This document shows positions 8,961-23,700 of a stretch of DNA of 64,000 nt, in pieces. Numbering within the stretch: position 1 is the first letter of the stretch; each line of letters starts with the position of its first letter. Source of the DNA: Salvator merianae (lineage: Eukaryota; Chordata; Lepidosauria; Squamata; Teiidae); the NCBI GenBank assembly GCA_003586115.2, contig QVOM02000021.1, forward strand, positions 8,012,248-8,076,247, in the 5' to 3' direction. Below the pieces are notes generated by a model, which saw nothing but the letters and a program-made list of their open reading frames with translations, ran no database searches and had not been told where the DNA came from. Both the position numbers and the translations under genes were made by a program.

Positions 8961-11900
8961 GTGAGGGAGACCTCAGCTGTGAAAAAAAAATACGATTTAA
9001 ATAAATCCTTTGCCGCATCTCCCCTCAGCACTTTTATAGTATTAAGCTGCTCCTTTCTGTGCTTGTTTGGAATTACCCCTAGCTTACGTTGCCCTGAATT
9101 CAATGCGACTTACTTGCGAGATAGGTTGCCCTCGGATTTCAGGATCAATTGCACTTTGCTCTCTGGGTTTTCCAGCTGACGTGTTTTATTTCTCAAACAA
9201 AGCAGAACTTGGAGAAATGGAATACTGAATATGAACGTTCAGATCTCTGTGTCTTTCATTACGAGCGTTGCCGTGTAAAGATGCAGTAAATTCTACTTTT
9301 CCTTAACGGTGCTTTTTTGGTGTCCCTCAAAAACTAGTGCCAAGGCTTTTACGAAAAGAGTTGTGTAGTTATTTTAATTGATGGAATCAGAGGGGGGCAG
9401 CGTGGGTAGCTTAAGTTTGATCTTGTGCTTGTCAGGTGTTCTTTTAGAGCATCAACAGCATGTTTGTAATGGCAGGAAGTGATCAGGAGTAAAGTTAACC
9501 AAAGCTGAAGTATCTTCTCAGGATGTTATCTAACAGTTTGACGTTTAAAAAAAATTAATGAAACAAACCTTTGTCCACAGAAAAGTTGTTCATGATTGAT
9601 GTAAGTATATAAAACTTTTTAAAAAGGAAGAGTAGTGTTAATACTTAACAGTTTACAACAGTCTAGGGAAAGCAGATGGTTTGATCCCCAGCCTTTCCTC
9701 TGAAGTAGGCAGTGACAAATCACAACTGTAACTCTGCCAAGAAAACTGCATAGAGGTGCCCAGTCCCCATGGAGGTGCCCATGCAGTCAACCAGGAGTTG
9801 GCCATGACTTAGTGGTACCCAACAGCAACAAAGGGACACTTTTATTATTTTCATCTATTTAAAATAAAATATTTTGGGAATCAAACTAAAGAGGAATAGT
9901 AATTAGGGGATTTATGAAATTCAGAGTTTTTTGATGCTCTTGGACACAAATGTCTCAAAAGTCTATATAGGATATATCTTTGATAGAATTTAAGAAGTAA
10001 ACCCGTGTCTTCTGGGGATGAATTAGTTGTTAATCAGTTGTTCAGCAAACAACTGGCACAAAATCTGCAGAACAAGATGAACATTCGACTTTTGGCTCCA
10101 TGTTTAGCTTGAATTCAATGTGATTCTAGAGCCATTAGCTCAATATGGCTACTCCAGAGTTCTAAATGATCGTATGGACTTTATAACGTAGAGATATTGA
10201 TAACAAATGGTAAATTATCTCAACAGTATTTTTAGGGTAAGTTCTACCATCCTCCATTGACTGGAGGCTTTATATTTTGCTATTTTCGTAAATCTGTTGT
10301 ATTTGACTTTTAGAGTAAATTAGAGCAAAATAGAATATGATCTGCCACATACTGTATTTGATCTAAAAATTAATACTTGGTTCTGGTGAAAAATGGCATT
10401 GCTTTTGAATGGTGGAATTTCTTTAGTAGAATTTTATCATAACACACACTTGAATGTTCTGTTATTTAAAAATAACAGTTTTGGTCTTAGTTGTTTTTTT
10501 TGTTGTACTGCATTTTTAATTCCCTCTAACAGAAAAGATGCAAAGTAAGCTGATGTTTACATATTTTGCAATCATGCACAGGTGTCAGCACAGTGTTGTC
10601 ACAGGTGTTTCTTTTGATATGAACAAATAAACTCTCTCATTTCTTCCTTCTGTATTCTTTTAGGTGAAGGAGCAAAAAGGTAGGGAACTCCTAAAAGCCC
10701 ATTATCAATAGTACTGATAGTTAGGACAGATAAATATTTTAGTGTTTGGTAACGAACAAGAAAGCTGTACCCTCGTATCCCCAGGAAAATTCTTGTATGG
10801 GAGCCTTATTGTATGTTATGAAAAAGAAAATATGACACTTGTAGTCTGCACTAGTGTGCAGAAGGCTGGCTCCTATTCCAGGATATAATCTGGAATAAGG
10901 CCCAGTGCAGAAAGGGCCTAGTTTTAGGCATGCTGTTGCATCTTTACCATGACCCTAGAAGAGTTGTAGAGAACCTGCTTGTTCAAACTTAGCATGTTTT
11001 GAGATGTCTCTGTTTTTAAGAGCTTGTATGGGAGGGGACAAGAAGTTGCATTTTGGTGCCAGTGTTTTTCTTCCAACATGCCTCATGAAGTTATGTCCCC
11101 CCAAGCGTAGCAAAGCGCAGGACTCTTAAAACATGCCAGTTAAGTGCTGCACTTCCCCTCTAAGACCCTGGGGAAGGCATGCTAACATTGGATTTTTTTG
11201 TGATATTGAGGGATTCTCTTGAAATAACACTGTGTTAAAAATGTCTGATACATGCCTCTGCCAAAGTCAAATTGGTTGCAAGAGTAATACAATCCAGGAC
11301 CCAGTGATCTGCATTGTATATGTGATCTAATTAGTGGGACACTGTGTTTAATGCTAGTGCAACCCTCTTATCATACAGTGAACACGTTAATTCAGTCCAG
11401 TGAATATTAATTTATATTTTATGTAATTAATATTTGTTCATGTATGCTATGAAACCTGACATAAGATTAATTAACTGTGTTTCATATTAAAGGTGAGATG
11501 TTGTTTAGGTAGCTTGCAGTCCCCTGTTTTGAGTCTCCAATTTCTCCTCTCTGTTACTTGCTTGATAGTGGCTTTCTTTGAAAGGAGCTCATATCTCACT
11601 TGGCTCAGTTATTCCATGATAATGGAACAACAGATGAGGGGTATTTAATATTAATGTGTAATCCTGATGCACTGGTTTTCCACACTTTAGGATAGGTCTC
11701 GGTTCTTTTCCTGAAATCTGAACCTACAAAGCTCATATGTTTTTTTATATGTATTTTCTTTCAAGTTAGTTTTACCATCTGTACTTGACTGTGGCTCTCA
11801 AGAGAGCAGAAATACAGATAGAGAAACTGGATTCTTGCATTTGTTAGCTTAAACAACTTTCAAGTAAATATGGTCTCAGTTTGAGAGCGGACCTGTAAAA

Positions 11901-14712
11901 GTTGACATGGATCTAAAATGCCTTTTATTACCATAAAATAAGGGCAGAAAAGTACTCAAATTTGTAATGCCCGTAGTATTAAGTCTTCTGTTAAACCTCT
12001 TGTTAATTTGACACAATCTACTGTGTGACTCATTTTTTTTAATGAGATGAAACGGGACGCAAGCCGAACAACAAGATTCTTATTGTTTTAGAGTTCCAAC
12101 ATTGCCAGTCTTCTGTTCATTTAGTTACTATATCTAGTTAAACTCTGCAGCACTGAATACTTGTTTTGATCAGTAGTGAACTGAAATTCTTTGCCAGTTT
12201 CTAAATTTCAACGGCATTTCTGAGCAGATTGCCACAAAGTGTTCCAACTGAAGTTGCACCTATTGTTTTATTGGTAGAATAGGCTGACCATTCTGATAGC
12301 GCATGAATGTCTGACTTGTTGGTTGCTTGTTTATCAAAATGCTATCATTCTAAGATTACATGGAGAAAGATTTCCTGTTGAACATGACAGGAGTGAGTTC
12401 AGATTGGACATGTATGGAACCGTACTGTACATATTCTTATCTAAAACACTGAGATCTAGGGAGAAAAGAGGAAATTCTCTAATTTGTATAAAGTAAATGA
12501 TATACTGGGACTTTAAACGCCAGTTCTTCTATTGGACTTTTTGTATAGTATGTCTAATTTTCTGTTTTCCGTTCCTCAGTCTGCTTAAAAGTGTTTTTAA
12601 TAGATTGCTGAATCTTTTTTTGTTACAACAGACTGACTGACCTGGTCTTAACTGCTTTCATGTTATTTTTTCGATACAGAATACAAGGGTTTTAAGAAGT
12701 TTTCTGCTTCTGTTGTTTAGAACTTGTAGTATAATCAAAATACTAATTAGCAGAATATTTGAGTTATTGTTTACAGAAGGTAGGATGGATTGTATTGATA
12801 ACCAGCCTGTTCATCATCATCATTATCCATGACAGCAACCATTTTTGGTGCACTGCTAGGTGAAGGCCTCTCCAAGATTCTTCCACAACTTTCTGCCCCA
12901 AGCATTTCTTTTCCATAATTTGCTAGTGTGCTTTTTTAGTTTATTCACCCTTCTGCTGTATGGGTCTCTTGATATCCAGCTGAGTATTTCTGCTGTTCAC
13001 TTGTCATCCTTTCTTCTTGCAATGTCTCCAGCCCTCTGCCATTTCAGACTTTTTATTATGGGAATTAAGCCTGTAACTCTTGTTATTTCTCTGATCCATG
13101 TGTTTTGCTTTCTGTCTTTTCCAGTTATTTCAAAAAGATATATTGATATACTGATTTAGTCAAGGTTCATGTCTCTGATCCGTATGTTCTTTCCCAAATT
13201 ACTAGCCCCAAATGACTGAGTAGGGTTGGTTACAACAATAAAAATCAAATCTGCAAACCATACTGAAACATGCTTAAAATATAACTCCCTCCCTATGTGG
13301 CAGGACAACATTCAGAGGAAGCTAAACATCAGGGGCTGCAATCCATGTGATGCTGATGTCTGGTGTAAAGTATTTGCTGAGGAATTGGGGAGTTGGTTGT
13401 GTACATAGTTTTCAATTTTTATTCTTTTTTCTTTCTTGTATTGATTGTATATGTTTATTGTCTCACCCTTTGGTGAAAAAGGCATTATAAACAAACATTA
13501 TTATCTCCAGTGGAAGGCCATTCCAAAGCCTAGGGGCCACCACTGGAAAGACCCTCTCAAGTGTAACCAGCTTTTGCACCTCTGAGGGTGGCAGAACTAT
13601 GGGAAGGGCTGCACTTCGTAATTTCAGTGACTACTAGAATAGATGCTAGGTTCTGCCTCTAAAGACCATTTGCAGGGAGTCTTGAGCAGATGAAGGATTT
13701 GGCTTTGTCTTCTGCTTGAGCATGCCCAGAAGCAATTGGTGCACCACCGTGTGAGATAGGATGCTGGACTAGTAGGACTGTGGCTTGATCCATAAGTGCT
13801 CCTCTTACGTACTCACACTTGGGCAGGTCTCTGTGGGAGCAAGCATCAGAGAGAATGATGATGGCTTTTTAAACCAGAGAGTAAAGTTTTGAGTAAAAGT
13901 GTTTTGGGTCAGTTATGGGGAAGGAATTATCAGATGACACAAGGAAATGTTGATTCTTTTAAGAAAACAAGATTACACTACAGAAGAAGTTGCTAGATAG
14001 CAGCTAGCTCACTCAGCACAGTGTTGGAGCAAACTTGCAGGAACGTGGTTATACCAGTCCCTTTTCTTTTGTTATTTTTCCTGCGTGCAGTGAGTTCTTG
14101 GATGCCTGATCAGACCTGGTATATAGCCAGATGCTGAATATGCCAACAACATAGCGTGAAAAAGCCCACTGTAAGTTAAATGTGGGCTTTTGGGGTGATG
14201 TGTAGCATAGCATGGTGTGGGGCTAATTTGCCAGCCCTGCCAGCATGCCAACAGGATGCCAATGTTTAAAGCATGTCTGGAAATAACATTAAACAGGCAG
14301 TAATAAATTGTAGTGAATGCTGTTATAATATTTATATTGCAAAAGTACATGAGGTACAGTCTCTGGTTCACAAACGCATATCAGTATAAATTTAGGTATA
14401 TGGTTTAACTGTATATAGATCTCAGATGGAAGTTTGTGAAAGTAGTTCAAGAAAGAAAAATCCTATTAATTTCTTCATAGCTGTGCCAGTAATATGTGGA
14501 TACGCAGATTAAGAAATATTTTCATAGGTTTGGTTCTCCAGCAGTATCATTAAATGTGCACTCTTCACTTATTGGTTTGTGGCCACATAACTACCTGAAC
14601 AAGTGTTGTATGCATGGAATAAAAGAGAGTACCTACCATACTATTGAATAATAATAGCACACCTTGTTAGTTGAAGTCTCCGAGAGCCTGTTTGCGCTTA
14701 CCACCCTGGTAT

Positions 14713-14756
<44 letters not shown>

Positions 14757-17700
14757 CACCAATACCATACGGAGTCCAGGAAGTTAAGGACATCTGGTTC
14801 TTGATGGAGTTGTTTTGCCCCAGAAGGAATGGGTGTGTAATCTGGGGGTGTTTCTGGACTCATCACTGTCATTCGAGGCCCAGTGACGGTGGTAACCAGG
14901 AGTGCTGACCTCCTTCTCCAGCTGGTTTGCCAACTTTAGCCCATCCTGAATAGTACAACTTGGCCACAGTGATCCGCACTCTGCTAACCTCCAGATTAGA
15001 CTGCTGTAATGCATTTCATACGGGGCTACCCTTGAAGACAGTTTGGAAGCTGGAGCTAGTGCAGAATGCAGCAGCTTGATTGCTGATGGGAGTTTCTGGC
15101 TGGACATGCATCACATTGGTCTTGAAAGATCTGCGCTGGCTACCTATTTGCTACCAAGCTCAGTTCATGGTGTTGATGTTAACATATAAAGCCCTGAATT
15201 TCTTTGGCCCTGGATATCTGAAAGAATGCTTTTTCTCATATAGACTTCTCAGATATTAAAATCACAAAGTGAGGGCTTTCTTGAAGTCCCACCTCTTTCA
15301 GATGTGCAAAGGGTGATGCTAAGCAAGGGGAACTTTTCTGTGGTCGCCCCCAGACTCTTAAACAGCATCCCTCTGGAGGAGTGTCAGACACTAACTTTGT
15401 TTGTCATTCAGTGCCTGGTTAAAACATATCTCTTCACCCAGGTCTTTAATGCTTAGCTTCCTCTAAGTGTTGTCCTGCTAGGAAGAGAGGGAGGGTTGTA
15501 TTTTAATGTTTGTTTTATACTGCTTTATAATTGTTATCTTTCTTTTGTCATGAAACCACCCTGAGACCTTCTGGTGAGGGGTAGGATATAAATACTGAAA
15601 TAAAATTAAATAAATAAGATCAGAAAATTATGAATATGCCTAAAAAATCAGTTCAGTGCTTGCTGTTTGCGTCGTTCTTGTTTAAAGTAACCATTTGCCT
15701 GACAGCTAAAAAAAAGAGGCTATTAACTTCGCTTATTGCACTGTTGTAGTTAATCGTTCTAATTAGAAAAGACACTGGGTACAAAAAAGGAAAAAGTACA
15801 TAAACGGGTTTCTGATGGAAAAAACGACTTTGATAAGAACAGTGGCAGAAATGTGGGGTCCTTATACTATAGGGAAAAGTCAAAACATGAGGGGCCTTTT
15901 CGCACTGAGCCCGGTAGACCGTTCCCGGTAGCTGGCTTCGGGCCGGCGAGGTTGGAGAACGATGACTGCCTTTTGCATTACCGCCGGAGGAACAGACCTG
16001 AAGCCGACCATCAGCAGCTACAGTGCGAATGGTAGCCGCTGGTTAAGTACCACGCTTCGTAGCGCCGCGCCCCGCTTCGTAGCAAGGGGTTTACTACGCA
16101 GTCAGCTGCGTAGCGGCCGCTCTGTCTCCCAGCCAAAAGGGCTATCTCGGGCATGGAGCGACGCACCGGGGCGCGCTGCCTTCATCCCCGGGAACGATGA
16201 CTGTGCACCCTGGGGACGAAGCAGCGGAAAACGCATGCGTGGCCAGAACAGCCACGGCCGACGCTGAGGGGAACAGTGCGAAAGCCCCGTGCCCGATCTG
16301 TACCCCATCGCGCAAGTCGCGATGAAGACAGATATTTACTTGTCTGGCGTTACCCAGCTTCAAGTTGGGTTCGGGTACGGAGCGGTCGGGATCGGGTTAA
16401 GCTCATGCCCGCGGCAGTGCGAAGCCTCCGTTCTAGCGAGCGGGCGGAACCATTCTACCGCTACAGTGCGAAAAGGCCCAATGTGGTAGTTGTATAGTTA
16501 TAGTATTATGGAGAGAGTGCTTTCTTTCTTAAATTTTTGGTAAAGGTGTCTTCAGTCTGACCTGGACTCCTGGTGACATGAACTTATTCAAGCAGTTTTT
16601 GTGAATAAGTTTTGTGAATACAAAGTGGCATGCTACTGCTTTTCTCTATGGAGATGCCGGGTTTCGAACCTGGGACTTTGTGTTTGCAAAGCAGATGCTA
16701 ATCACTGAGCTGTGGCCCATGTTCAGGTAAAGCCGGATGTATCGAGCATTGGAAGTGGGAGAGAGCTCTACTTGAAATATTACAGAAATCCCTTGAATGA
16801 AAATTGTGATCCTCACTTGTTACTCATGATCACAGAGAATTGGGGATGCCTTTTTCTCTTTTTGTATCTAGAAGAAAATGTGGCTAACTGGTAGTTTCCC
16901 AATGATTTCTTTGCTGAGAGGATCCTCTGAAATGCCCAGTTCCCTTGGAGAGAGTTTTCATAATCTGAGATGAAATGTACAGATCTATCATGGGATATCA
17001 AGGGATAGCTGTAATTTTAATAATCAACATATTGTGTTCTCTAATGTTGAATGAAATGGCAGATAGTATTCAGGAAAGAAGAATAGGAATTATGTTCAAG
17101 AGGAAGTGAACAGGGAGTGCCTGAATGAACCTGAGAATCACATTTCTCATTTGAACAGTATAAGGGTAAAGCACCTTCCTTTGTTAATGTATGGAAAATC
17201 AGAGTAAAGCTAAATGTGAATTTTCAAGTATGAATTAGGTGTCATTATATAAAATACAAAGTAGCAGTTTGCCTGCTGTGTGTTGCTTGAATTACTCCTT
17301 ATTCTTTAATATTATCTTCTACTTTTTATCATTTTTCTTGAGTTATTTTTTTATTGAACCTGAGTTCTGGGTAGAGCTTTATTGTGTACATTTCATATAT
17401 TGCTTCAGATTAATTCCTCTGGCTGCTAGTCTGCTGATTATATGTCTTCAAACATAGTTTTCTGTATATAGCTCTGGAGCATGTTAGTCAATTACATCTT
17501 GCTCGTTGCAGCCACGTGGTGCCATTTTAAAAGTTCAGGCTTAATTTGGGAAACAAAATGATTATCTTGTAAAGGCAGGCAGTTGTAATATAAACCTATA
17601 TAGATTATATAGATATATAAAAATATATTGTCACAGTAACCCAAGCTGGTTGTGTTGATTCCTGATTTAGACAATATTGGGTAAATAATTTATTTCTAAC

Positions 17701-20700
17701 ATTTGTATGTTGCTTTCTCTCTTCTTTGAGTCCTTATATTTTCAATAAGCTGGTTTGTTACCAGGAAATGCTGTGATCACTTCTTTAAAACCACAATACC
17801 TAGGTTTCTTGTTAGACCTGTTGCACAAGGGAGATTAAATTCTGAACTGTCAGTCCATATTTGTCTATACAAAAAGAGTTGAAGTAGAATTTTAGGGGGA
17901 TAACTTGGTTTTTGTTCTGCTTAGGTATACCTAGGGACTAAGCATTAGTATCTTTGGTTCTTTCTGCATTGTGCGTTGTTCTGGGATAAATCCTGAAACA
18001 AGGGCCTGCTATCTGCACAGTAGCCTGGACTATAGCGAGTCTCACCCCCAATCACACTTTATCTGCATTGTATGAAGTGTGGACTGGGCTAGGATGCTCA
18101 GTTTAGCGGTAGATTCTACACCTGACCCAGGACCAGTGTGCAGGACCATGGAGATGTGTGGACAGCATGCCCCTGTGGTCTGGTATACCACAGGGGATCC
18201 TTTTCAGCAGCACTCCAGAGAACACTGCTGGAAGTGGGTCTGCCCTGAAAACAGCATGACTGGGAACTCTATAAAGGCCAAGATGGAATATTTCTGGCCT
18301 TTGGAACCTTGCTGCTGCCTCTGAGGGCTCTTTGGAGGCAGTGGCCAGGCATGGGGCAGATCGTTCCTGGTCTTGGAATGGGGTGAGGGAGAGTGCAGAG
18401 GGGGACTCAGTAACCAAGTGGTCAATTCCAATCATCTAATCATGAATGTTTAACAGCTTGTGTGGAATTATGTTCCACTATTTTCATTAGCTTTGTGGTA
18501 CAGCTTTATGCAGGATTGTAGTTGAAGGTACTTGGAAAAAGAACTGTGGCAGATATGAACCCAAGCTTTTCAGCTTTGTCTGACTTCATCTGTTTTAAAT
18601 GAGGAATGTCAGTGAGGAGGAAGAACACTTCAGCTGTCCTCTAACCCAAATGTTGGCTGACTGCATCTTTGCAAAATTACAGAAGTGGATGCATTAACTT
18701 CTTCCAGGGAGGTGCTGAGGATTGAACCCATGAGCCTTCCATGTAATTGCTTTGCTTCCTGAAGTGAGAGAAGAACAGTCATTTTATTTTGTACTCTGAT
18801 TTTTATGCTTTATTTTTGTGAAAATATTTAAATAAAAGATCAGTGACTTAACTGGGTATTGATAATTACATCAGGGCTTCATGAAGCTCAGAGTAATATG
18901 GAAAACAATCTGGTGGAGAAATGCTGTATTTTAAGTTTTGAAGTATTTTCCTTATAATCTGACTGATGTTAAATATTCCAGGTAGAAATTATGTTTCGGT
19001 AATTCAAACATCTGTTGTGAGTTATCAGTCTCAGAGCCCCAGAGTGGTGTGTTCTCCGATGGAACTGTCTGCACTGCAAGGTCTTGGAACAAAAAGCCAG
19101 TAGGATAGCTGCCTTGGCAACTGGCCACGCTGCACAGCTGTGCGTTCACACCCAGAAGTGGGTGCAAATGCACTGTACTGTCGGCAGTCCAGCTGCTCTC
19201 GGTCCAGCTGTGGAGCACCAAGCAGGAGCAGCTGTTGTCTGGTGCAGGATATGAGATGCCCCTCCCCCTCCTAGTATGTTCTGTCCATATAGGATGGATT
19301 GTAGACCAAGCTACTGTAGTATACCCAAAATGGTATCCTAGTCTGGTTTACTGGGTGCCTTGCTCTGTACTGGAATAGCTCAGGTAAGTGCAGAAATGGG
19401 GTATGATATGTATAAAGAGACCCAGTGTTAGAGGGCAATATACATAGCCATTTATAGATTGCTTTCACTTTAGCATCCACTAGGAAGCCTTCCTTTCTAA
19501 CTGATAGAGATAAAAGCAAGACATCCAATCAGATTTTATTCCTGCCATCCTGCAGTGCTGATCTTCAGATTGTTCTTGTTTATACAGAATGGTTATTGTA
19601 ATTGTGGTTTACGTGAAAAGTTCTCAGAAATGTTTGATTAGCTATAGCTGGAAGTATGTTCTGCCATGCAAGAGCCTTAGAAAGATGATATTTTTGCAAA
19701 CTGTCATTCCATTAAAAAACAACAACAACCCTCCGTCTCTCCATACATGACCTGTTGAGATCACTGCAGAATGCAGTTTCCAGAGCAGCAGAAAGGCCAT
19801 GGTGGTGCTATCAGTTAATGTCATATTAGTTTAAATCAGTGCTTTCCTATACACTGATGACTTTCAATTCTATGGTTTTTTTTCTGGAACAGTATAAAAC
19901 TAGTGTTCTTTTTTACTGGTCTTAATATAGCTCCTTCTTGCAGTATTTTCTTACAATTATAACTGGCACAGAGGATTATAGTTGCTACGATTTTTCATCA
20001 AGTTGTCATCAGTGCTGCTGTTACAGAAGCATATATTCTGGTTCAGTGAATCCTCATGTGTTGACAGCATCCTGTGGAGTTAGAGACTCTTTGTGTATGG
20101 GCATGCATTTACATTGCAAGGGTAATCATGAGAATGTGTGCAAATAGCTCCAAATGCTTCTGAGGCCAGCCCCTCAGCATTTCTGGAGACCACAGATACA
20201 TACCACAGTCAATCCTGTATTCTCTGGGCTCCTGCGAAGGGAGTTCAACACACATCTGCTGTTCACCTGAACATCCACAGTCCAGGTTGGAGGGCTGGAG
20301 TGGCAATACTTATAATGTGGTCTGTATTGTCAAACCACTGCAGCTGTTGCTGGTCCATGATTCCTTTCGCCCCTGCACACTGCAGAAGTTCAGGTGAGTG
20401 GCAGATGTATGCTGAACTTCTCAGGAGTCTGAATTTCATTGTGACAAATGTAGGAACCTTCACAGTGTTTTGAGCAGCTTTATGTACCCATAGTCCTGGT
20501 GTCCTGTATTGTGCTGGAAGGTCTGGAGGCGTTTAATCCATCCTTGGCATCTTGCTTCTTGTTTATGACAGCCTGTATGTATTTATGAAGGGAAGATTCT
20601 TCTGTATGTTTTTAAAAATAACTGTTGTTCCTAAAAAACTGGCCCAGTATAACAAGTTGTAAAGAAGCAGTATGATCTCAGCCTTGGTTATCCTGTTTTT

Positions 20701-23700
20701 TGTTATTGCATTTCTCCTCTGATAGCTAATATTGTTATGAATGTAGAAGCAGTATGATCTCAGCTTTGGTTATCCTGTTCTTTGTTATTGCATTTCTCCT
20801 GTGATAGCTAATATTGTTATGAATGTAAGTCATAATTCTGAAATATTTGCGTTTACTTGATTACATTAATTCCTTATCAATTTTCTATTAATTGAAGCCA
20901 AGACTTATTTAGGCGAATAGTTTGGAACGTGGCCTCTGGAAAAATCTATAGTACTTGTAATTAAAAGTGAATACCTGTGATACATTTCCTTACAAAACAT
21001 TACTAAACTTTTCAAGATGCTGTTGCCAAGTGTGGCTTGTGTTAAGCAAGGTGAAACAGTATTTTCTTCCCATACTCTTATAAAAGAAATCCAGATGTAG
21101 GATGGAAAAGAAACCATGTTATACATGCATTCTATAAATAATAACAACAAGATTTGGAATTTTGGCACTTCAATCTTTGTTACTTCTAGGAATAAAAAGA
21201 TTTTCTTATTTTGGGAAGTACTAAAATATTTTGATATCTAATTTGGGTACTTCATATTTTCAACCAGGCGCATTTCATTGCTGCCCATCTGGCATTTTTA
21301 ACAACTTTCTCTGGGGAAAGGAGGTTTTTGGCAACAAGAATTATTAAGAATAATAATACAATAAATAACATTCACAAAGGTAATTGGAAACAGTTGTCCT
21401 GAATGGTCAAATGCATTTGGCAGAGCTGCATGGGGATAGATTGGGGAAATAGAATTATAGATATATTTTAGTTTGTCCTTGAGCAATAAGGAAGGTTTCT
21501 GAGGGAAAGCATTCGCATTGAGTTCTTGGCATCCTTGGAAGATAACAGGATTTTCCCAGTAGAACCAAGGGCCAAACTATAATGCTGATGGGCAGGAGAG
21601 TTTGGACTAACAAAGGGAAGTAGTTTTTCACCCAGCTGGTCATCAGTCTATGGAATTTACTAACCAGAAGAGTAGTAACAGCTACCAGCCTGGATAGCTT
21701 TAAGAAAGGGTTTGACAAATTCATGGAGGACAGGTGTATCAGTGGCTGCTATAACTGATGGGTAGATATTGCCTTCAGGTTGAAGAGACAGGCAGGATGC
21801 CTCTAAAGGCCATTTGCAGAGAGTTGAGAGCAGGTGAAAGTTTTGTCTTTGTCTTCTGGTTGAGAATGTCCCGAAGTAAGTGTGTGAGGCAGGATGCAAA
21901 ACATCTGTAAATCTGTTCTCAAGGGAGTAGTCTAGAATAGGTTTGTGCTAACAGGCTCTCAGATTTGTTTGGAGGGATGTGAAGGGGTCTGGGATTGCTA
22001 GGTGAAGCACCTAGCAGTCTCGAGCTCTCCTTAGCACGGAGTGGCTATTAAGGAACAGGAGAGTGGCACGAAAACTTCAAAGGAACTCACCTGTTCCTTA
22101 CCAGCATGGATACTGTCATTTTTTCTGCCTTTGTGGGCACATCATAATGTCTGCACAAGCACCACACTGTCCTCCCCCATCCACTTTGCCCACATCATGT
22201 ACAGTTTTTATGCATCTGTCATGTCCTCTCTCACTTGCCTCTTTTCTAGACTAAAAAGTTTCAATCTTTTCTCTTAGGAGAGCTGTAGCCCCTTAATCAT
22301 TTGAGTCATCCTATTTTGAACCGTTTCTAATTTGGCTATTTACTTTTTGAAATGTGATGGCCACAACTATACACAATATTCCAGATGTTACAGCTTCAAT
22401 TTGTATAAGCCAATATAATAGCATTTTTGTTTTCTTATTTCTTATCCCTAATGTTTATTTATTTATATATTTCTATCCTGCCCTATACCCGCAGGTCTCA
22501 GGGTGGGTTGCAATAAAATCAGCATAGAAATAGTTAAAATAAATTAGCTAAAATAATGACCTTCTAATGGCCTTTTTTTTTACAATAGATGTAAACTGTG
22601 ATGACAGTTTAATTGAACTGTTTAACCTTACACCAAGATCTCTTTCCTGATCAGTGACAGTCAGCTTAGGACCAGTTAGTATGCATGAGTTGTAGGATTT
22701 TTAGCACCAAGATGACCACTTTACAACATTTGCTCATATTGAACTGCGTCCGCCATTTTGATACCTAGTCCCCCAGTGTCTGGTATTTGGGGAGAGTTTT
22801 GACCTTCCATTGAGTTGTTTTTTCACTTCTCTTTTCAATTTTGAGAAGTTCCCTTTTTTGAAATCAAATATGATCAAGTTGGATTTGCTTTGTTCTTCCA
22901 TTTTCTATTTCTGTAAATGCTAAATCTTATAGCATTAGGTTGCTATTTCCAATCTGTACTGTTACATTTACTTCTTGCACCAAGTGCTAAGCACCACTTA
23001 AGAATGAGTCCAGGGGCAACTCTCCCCTTTTCAGTTCCACAATCAAATACACCAGTGCAAAGACATTTATAGTATCTAAGAATTATATCTGTGTCACAAT
23101 TTGAATGTACATTTATCTAGTCAATGTGTAGGTAGTTGAAGTTTCTCATTATTACAAGACTTCCTCTTTGCAGTGCCCCTCTGATTTTCTTTCCCATTTT
23201 CAGGTCTACTCAATCACCTACACTTGGGGATTGGTACTGTACCCCAAATCTTAAGCTGCTTTTATGATGTGATATGTTTACCCTCAGCAATTCTGTGGAG
23301 TGATCTGTGCATTTGGAAATCCCACTACAGCTTGATTAAGTGTTCTGTATTGTCCTTGGTATAAAGTTTATAACTAGGAATAACCCTTTCCCTCTGGGTC
23401 TCAGAAGACCACAGGTATCCATTATATTCAGTCTCTTCTAGACCCAGGCATTCCAGTTTGCTGATCTTGGTCTACAGACTCCTGGCATGGGTATATAGTG
23501 TTGTTGTTTTTCTGAACCCTTTTGACTTGTAACATTTTTTTTAGGTCTCTTTGAATATTCATCACATCTGACTAAATTTTTTTTGCCTGTTTCTATCTCT
23601 CCTCCTTTAGGACAGACTACATATTTTTTTAAAAAAAATTCCCTGAGTAATTACTGTACCCAAACCACATGTTTGCCTGCTCCTGTTGGCTTCCCCTCAC

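Noticed and set aside
16650..16719. tRNA gene on the minus strand
   Set aside because: A- and B-box-like words are present, but the cloverleaf is not intact and the sequence continues into a SINE body.
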